Positions 1 to 5,097 of a stretch of 5,097 bases of DNA are shown here, one piece after another. Position numbers and translations under genes: made by a program. Every line of letters begins with the position of its first letter. The first letter of the stretch is position 1. Under the pieces are notes generated by a model. That model had not been told where the DNA came from. It saw only the letters and a program-made list of their open reading frames with translations, and did not search any database. The stretch lies in the NCBI GenBank assembly GCA_026393735.1, contig JAPKZP010000621.1, positions 1 through 5,097 of the forward strand, written 5' to 3'. This DNA is from Acidobacteriota bacterium. Its GTDB lineage: Bacteria > Acidobacteriota > Vicinamibacteria > Vicinamibacterales > JAKQTR01.

Positions 1-1
1 G

Positions 2-136
2 GCCGACTTCGACGCCGTCCAGGAGCAGGCGCGCGCCGCGGTCCAGCAGGAACGTCGGCGCCAGGCCGTCCAGGCATGGCTGGACGGCCTGCGCCGCCCT
101 GGCGCCGTCAACGAGATCTACTTCCCCATCAAGTAG
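2..136 (+). CDS. C-terminal fragment of an unidentified protein (PpiC/SurA-like tail possible)
   Basis: Only the last 44 codons are present, read from base 2 to the TAG at 134-136. The start and any catalytic domain lie left of the window. The visible peptide opens with ADFDAVQEQARAAVQQ, continues with a basic stretch ERRRQ and AWLDGLRR, and ends VNEIYFPIK. The first part looks like an amphipathic, charged helix and the last like a short beta strand. This helix-then-strand ending resembles the C-termini of periplasmic parvulin-type peptidyl-prolyl isomerases (PpiC/SurA), but that is a resemblance of style, and no diagnostic motif is visible. Codon use is GC3-rich like the neighbours, which supports it being coding. 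The gene converges on the CPBP gene, with 16 bp between the two stop codons. The reading frame is fairly sure and the family is a guess. Confidence 0.6.
   Translation, partial: ADFDAVQEQARAAVQQERRRQAVQAWLDGLRRPGAVNEIYFPIK
62..91. repeat. Perfect 12-bp inverted repeat inside the end of gene 1
   Basis: CAGGCCGTCCAG at 62-73 is exactly complementary to CTGGACGGCCTG at 80-91, with a 6-nt loop GCATGG. It lies within the reading frame (residues QAVQAWLDGL), about 43 nt before the stop codon. No T-tract follows, so it is not a standard intrinsic terminator. It could be an mRNA 3'-end stabilising stem, or chance in GC-rich coding DNA. Confidence 0.6.
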
Positions 137-152
137 CGGATCCACCCCGGCG

Positions 153-920
153 TCAGGAGCCGGACACCAGGAACTGCAGAATCTGCGCCGCGTTGAACCC
201 TGCGTGGCTCACGGACGCCGCGATGATGTTGCGCCGCCACAGAAAGAGCGCACCCCACCCCACCCCCATGAGCGTCGTCATGAGGCCCACGTCGTATCCC
301 TGGATGAAGTGGCCCAGGCCGAACACCACGCTGTAGATGGGAAGGCCCAGCCGTGCGCCGCCGAGGTGCTGCTCGAACCGCCGCAGCACGAAGGCGCGCT
401 GCACCTCCTCTTTCAGTCCGCCGCTCACGACGACCAGCACGGTGAGCACGATCGCGTCGGTCGTCGACTGAATCAGCGACTCGAAGGGATTGGTGTCCAC
501 GTTGTGCAGCCAGGGCGAGACCGCCCGAAGGAGCACCAGCAGGCCGGCGACGGCACCGAAGATCGCGGGCACGAGCGCGAGGCCGAGCCACACGTCTCGC
601 CGCCACGGACGCGGACCGGCGAGGATGGCCGCGACGCGATCGCCGCCGGCCCGGAGCCGCCAGGCCACGAACGCGAGCAGCAGGACCGTGTCGGCCCCGA
701 GGACGGACGCGACAAACGGCATGGCGAGTCGTCCGTCGCTGCGCAGCGGCGCGACGCCGCAGGCGAGGAGCAGGCCGCCCAGGGCAAACTGCGTCGGGAG
801 GCCCGACGCCGCAACGACCTCGACCAGCGCCGTCACGCGCGCCCACCGGCGCGCCGTCATCAGAGGCGCGGCAGCCTGCGGGCTCGGCGCAGCGAAGGAC
901 TCGTCGAGGGGTTCAGGCAC
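153..920 (-). CDS. CPBP family intramembrane metalloprotease-like protein (CAAX protease/Rce1-like)
   Basis: This is a 255-residue, very hydrophobic protein of the CPBP (CAAX protease and bacteriocin-processing, 'Abi') family. These are membrane-embedded glutamate-dependent proteases that cleave substrates within or near the membrane. Likely membrane segments are at about residues 31-57, 66-88, 110-132, 155-168, 192-209, 213-227 and 231-250. The three family motifs are visible in order: a glutamate pair E171-E172 followed by R175, F200-xxx-H204, and H239-xxx-N243. The E171-to-H204 distance of 33 residues equals that between the catalytic glutamate and first histidine of the archaeal Rce1 enzyme as I recall it. 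The arginine is one position closer to the glutamates than in the usual EExxxR. The start is a GTG at 918-920 with only a weak upstream purine stretch. An ATG at residue 21 (858-860) is an alternative that keeps all membrane segments. The substrate is unknown. The gene runs divergently from nrdJ and no immunity or bacteriocin genes are seen nearby. Confidence 0.85.
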   Translation of the reverse strand: MPEPLDESFAAPSPQAAAPLMTARRWARVTALVEVVAASGLPTQFALGGLLLACGVAPLRSDGRLAMPFVASVLGADTVLLLAFVAWRLRAGGDRVAAILAGPRPWRRDVWLGLALVPAIFGAVAGLLVLLRAVSPWLHNVDTNPFESLIQSTTDAIVLTVLVVVSGGLKEEVQRAFVLRRFEQHLGGARLGLPIYSVVFGLGHFIQGYDVGLMTTLMGVGWGALFLWRRNIIAASVSHAGFNAAQILQFLVSGS

Positions 921-1020
921 GCTTGAGCGACTCTATCACGGGGCGTTCGCGCGGCGGATTTCGGCGGCCTCGCGTGGCCCGCGCGGGGACTCGACAGGGC
1001 GTTGTGACCGAGATAGACTG

Positions 1021-1050
1021 AATCGAGCGAACACAAAACGAAAATGTCAA
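1021..1050 (-). promoter_or_regulatory. Weak candidate promoter for the CPBP gene
   Basis: On the minus strand a perfect TTGACA (plus-strand 1045-1050) is followed after 18 nt by TCGATT (1021-1026), which matches only 3 of 6 bases of the TATAAT consensus. It sits about 100 bp upstream of the GTG start, in the AT-richer part of the divergent region. The -35 is good and the -10 poor, so this is tentative. Confidence 0.2.
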
Positions 1051-1064
1051 TTATTGGCCAGAAC

Positions 1065-1080
1065 GCACACGATATTGCGT
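1065..1080 (+). promoter_or_regulatory. NrdR box 1 (upstream operator of nrdJ)
   Basis: GCACACGATATTGCGT matches 12 of 16 positions of the published NrdR-box consensus acaCwAtATaTwGtgt. Mismatches are at positions 1, 6, 7 and 14. NrdR is a zinc-finger/ATP-cone repressor that binds paired boxes upstream of ribonucleotide reductase genes when dATP is high. The match to box 2 in spacing and orientation, and the location upstream of a class II reductase, are the main support. Binding is inferred. Confidence 0.75.
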
Positions 1081-1096
1081 CTGACCTAAAAGACGT

Positions 1097-1112
1097 CCAC
1101 AAGATATGGTGT
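1097..1112 (+). promoter_or_regulatory. NrdR box 2 (downstream operator of nrdJ)
   Basis: CCACAAGATATGGTGT matches 13 of 16 positions of the NrdR-box consensus, with mismatches at positions 1, 7 and 12. It starts 32 bp after box 1 and is separated from it by 16 bp. This is about three helical turns, so both boxes face the same side of the helix, as is typical for NrdR operator pairs. It ends 8 bp before the -35 element of the best promoter candidate and covers the -10 of a weaker one (CTGACC at 1081-1086, TATGGT at 1105-1110, spacer 18). Confidence 0.8.
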
Positions 1113-1120
1113 GTTTCCTC

Positions 1121-1150
1121 TTGACAGCAGACCGCCCGAGGGCGCATATT
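1121..1150 (+). promoter_or_regulatory. Likely sigma-70 type promoter of nrdJ
   Basis: A perfect -35 hexamer TTGACA (1121-1126) is followed after 18 bp by CATATT (1145-1150), which matches 4 of 6 bases of TATAAT. Transcription would begin near 1157 and give a leader of about 280 nt. The NrdR boxes lie immediately upstream, at roughly -45 to -92. A weaker promoter overlapping NrdR box 2 (CTGACC-18-TATGGT) is the alternative, and it would put the operator directly over the polymerase site. Confidence 0.5.
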
Positions 1151-1172
1151 GACCCCTCGTTACTGAAGTAGC

Positions 1173-1238
1173 TACGACGAGAATCTCCCAGCTTCTCGCC
1201 AAGGCAAGACAGCCAGAGTCACAGTGTTTTTCGTCGTG
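1173..1238 (+). other. Alternative RNA stems in the early nrdJ leader
   Basis: CGAGAA (1178-1183) can pair with TTCTCG (1193-1198) across a 9-nt loop. The same 5' segment, extended to 1173-1183, can instead pair with 1228-1238 (core ACGACGA with TCGTCGT, 11 pairs counting two G-U). The two foldings exclude each other. A run of five T (1227-1231) lies inside the distal arm. The pairings are seen directly, but any switching role is speculation. Confidence 0.3.
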
Positions 1239-1304
1239 AGGGCGGTCCGGGTTCCAGGTCACGGACGTGCATGGTGATGAGAATCGGACACCGGTCACAT
1301 GGCG

Positions 1305-1420
1305 GCAGCGCTGTCTCAGGCGGGCGGCATTGTGTCGGCGCACGGCGCGCCGGCGGGGTCCGTCCGCAAACCGGGGATTGATTTCGGAACAGCGCGCCTG
1401 AGGGGCCCAGGCAGCGCTGC
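1305..1420 (+). other. Long-range stem just before the nrdJ ribosome-binding site
   Basis: Two collinear complementary segments bracket about 70 nt. GCAGCGCTG at 1305-1313 pairs with CAGCGCTGC at 1412-1420, and CTCAGGCG at 1315-1322 pairs with CGCCTGAG at 1395-1402. Together they give 17 pairs interrupted by one uneven internal loop (1 nt against 9 nt). The base of the stem ends only 6 nt before the Shine-Dalgarno sequence at 1427. GCAGCGCTGC at 1411-1420 is also self-complementary, so other folds are possible. Confidence 0.35.
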
Positions 1421-1426
1421 GGCGTC

Positions 1427-1434
1427 GGAGGAGG
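1427..1434 (+). promoter_or_regulatory. Shine-Dalgarno sequence of nrdJ
   Basis: GGAGGAGG directly precedes the ATG at 1436. The first GGAGG (1427-1431) leaves a 4-nt spacer and the second copy only 1 nt, so spacing is tighter than usual. It nevertheless fixes the start, because no other in-frame start nearby has a comparable site. The next option, GTG at 1481, has none. Confidence 0.75.
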
Positions 1435-1435
1435 C

Positions 1436-4255
<2,820 letters not shown>

Positions 4256-4279
4256 GGCGGGACGCGCGAGCCGCACAAC

Positions 4280-5056
4280 ATGGACCTGCAACTGGCCGAC
4301 CACGTCGCGATTGTGACCGGTTCGAGCCGGGGACTGGGCCTCGCCAGCGCAGCGGCGCTCGCCCTCGAGGGATGCCGCGTCACAATGTGCGCCCGCGGGG
4401 CCGCGCGTCTCGAGGAGGCGGCGCGCGAGGTGCGCGCCCGTTGCGGCGACCCTGACCGCGTCCTGACCGTCCAGGCGGACGTCGCATCGGCGCCCGGCAT
4501 CGCGGACATCGTCACGCGCACGGTTCAGCATTTCGGCGGCCTCGACATCCTCGTGAACAACGTCGGCCTCGCGCGCGGCGCGGATCTCGTCACGACCACC
4601 GACGCCGACTGGCAGGAGGCCTTCGATCAGACGCTCTTTCCGGCCATCCGCGCGTCGCAGGCGGCGGTGCCGCACATGCGCGCCCGCGGCGGCGGCGTGA
4701 TCCTGATGATCGCCTCGATCTTCGGGCGGGAAGCCGGCGGACGCATGACCTACAACGCCGTCAAGGCGGCGGAGATCAGCCTGGCCAAATCCCTGGCGCA
4801 GCAGCTCGCGAGGGACAACATCCGGGTGAACAGCATCGCCCCGGGTTCGACCCTGTTCCAGGGCGGGTCCTGGTGGAAGCGCCAGCAGGCCGATCCGGAG
4901 GGGATCGCGGACTTCGTCCGCCGGGAACTCCCGTTCGGCCGGTTCGGCACCCCCGAGGAAGTCGCGAACGTCGTCGCCTTCGTGGCCTCGCCCCGCGCCA
5001 GCTGGGTGAGCGGTGCCACCATCGTCGTCGACGGCTGCCAGAGCCGATCCTTTTAG
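4280..5056 (+). CDS. Classical short-chain dehydrogenase/reductase (SDR family oxidoreductase)
   Basis: This 258-residue protein has the length and fold signature of a classical SDR, an NAD(P)-dependent cytosolic oxidoreductase acting on alcohol or carbonyl groups. The dinucleotide-binding motif TGSSRGLG is at residues 13-20. R39 in the CAR stretch after the second strand hints at NADP(H) preference. D67 in ADV, NNVG at 93-96 (usually NNAG), catalytic S146 and Y158-xxx-K162 follow in order, then APGS at 187-190 and the C-terminal VSGATIVVDG. The Asn of the usual Asn-Ser-Tyr-Lys tetrad appears to be Thr118 when the WQEAFDQTL segment is aligned with E. coli FabG. The substrate cannot be told. 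FabG-like acyl reductase, sugar dehydrogenase and steroid-type roles are all possible. The gene lies 24 bp after nrdJ with no terminator between, so cotranscription is likely although no pathway link is evident. The ribosome-binding site is weak (GCGAG at 4266-4270), and the in-frame nrdJ stop at 4253 prevents any further upstream start. Confidence 0.93.
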   Translation: MDLQLADHVAIVTGSSRGLGLASAAALALEGCRVTMCARGAARLEEAAREVRARCGDPDRVLTVQADVASAPGIADIVTRTVQHFGGLDILVNNVGLARGADLVTTTDADWQEAFDQTLFPAIRASQAAVPHMRARGGGVILMIASIFGREAGGRMTYNAVKAAEISLAKSLAQQLARDNIRVNSIAPGSTLFQGGSWWKRQQADPEGIADFVRRELPFGRFGTPEEVANVVAFVASPRASWVSGATIVVDGCQSRSF

Positions 5057-5097
5057 GGGCCTGGCCCCTTGGTCGAATGCACCAGGGGCCAGGCCCC
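5056..5097. repeat. Strong GC-rich hairpin with nested palindromic arms after the SDR gene
   Basis: The arm at 5056-5073 (14 nt from GGGGCCTGG through CCCCT, then TGGT) pairs with 5081-5097. This gives 17 base pairs with a single bulged T and a 7-nt loop CGAATGC. The first G of the stem is the last base of the SDR stop codon TAG. Each arm is itself a near-perfect palindrome, GGGGCC then T or A then GGCCCC, so alternative small hairpins or a cruciform are possible. It may act as the transcription terminator of the nrdJ-SDR unit, but the window ends exactly at the arm, so any following T-tract cannot be seen. A dispersed REP-like element is the other explanation. Confidence 0.75.

Larger units (their letters stand above)
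921..1435. other. Divergent intergenic region between the CPBP gene and nrdJ
   Basis: These 515 bp contain no convincing protein-coding gene. The reading frames crossing them lack a ribosome-binding site or a recognisable product. Base composition drops to AT-richer sequence at about 1018-1120, then returns to GC-rich. The AT-richer part carries the two NrdR-box-like sites and is followed by a promoter-like hexamer pair at 1121-1150. The remainder, roughly 1157-1426, would be an untranslated leader of nrdJ with several possible RNA stems. No tRNA or other recognisable RNA gene was found in it. Confidence 0.8.

Noticed and set aside
147..163. Small hairpin between the convergent genes as a two-way terminator
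   Set aside because: CCGGC/GCCGG gives only 5 bp with a 7-nt loop and no T-tract on either side, too weak to call.
153..920. Abortive-infection or bacteriocin-immunity role for the CPBP gene
   Set aside because: The family name 'Abi' invites this, but no toxin, bacteriocin or phage-defence gene is adjacent and the sequence alone gives no support.
204..926. 240-codon plus-strand frame opposite the CPBP gene
   Set aside because: The hydrophilic His/Arg/Glu-rich product is what antisense reading of a membrane protein gives. The CPBP motifs on the minus strand settle the coding strand.
1240..1345. Cobalamin riboswitch in the nrdJ leader
   Set aside because: GGTGATGAGAATC and the stretch after it faintly recall the riboswitch core, but the conserved B12-box, the GCCACTG-type loop and the expected order of helices are missing.

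Overview
The window is GC-rich bacterial chromosomal DNA, with G or C at most third codon positions and long spurious antisense reading frames. The protein styles suggest a soil-type Acidobacteriota, perhaps the Vicinamibacteria group. That placement is inferred from general resemblance of the reductase and SDR sequences, not from a search.

Layout. (1) Bases 2-136 are the last 44 codons of a plus-strand gene entering from the left. They contain a perfect 12-bp inverted repeat. (2) Bases 153-920, minus strand, encode a CPBP-family (CAAX protease/Rce1-like) multi-pass membrane protein that converges on gene 1 with only 16 bp between stops. (3) Bases 921-1435 are a 515-bp divergent intergenic region with an AT-richer core. 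It holds two NrdR-box-like operators whose starts are 32 bp apart, a good sigma-70 type promoter just downstream, and about 280 nt of potentially structured leader. (4) Bases 1436-4255 encode an adenosylcobalamin-dependent class II ribonucleotide reductase (NrdJ, 939 aa) with intact radical and redox cysteines, a TSCPD domain and a C-terminal Cys-rich zinc-ribbon-like tail. (5) Bases 4280-5056, 24 bp downstream, encode a classical short-chain dehydrogenase/reductase, probably co-transcribed. (6) From 5056 to the window end lies a long GC-rich hairpin whose arms are themselves near-palindromes.

How it fits together. The reductase makes deoxyribonucleotides without oxygen or a separate radical-generating subunit, but needs vitamin B12. 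The operator pair points to control by the repressor NrdR, which senses dATP/ATP, and I see no cobalamin riboswitch in the leader. The SDR has no obvious link to nucleotide metabolism. The CPBP gene is transcribed away from nrdJ and may share the intergenic control region only by position.

The genes belong to known families and I see no wholly new system. The most useful observations are the paired NrdR operators, the long foldable nrdJ leader, the motif departures in the CPBP protein and the SDR, and the nested palindromic hairpin at the right edge.
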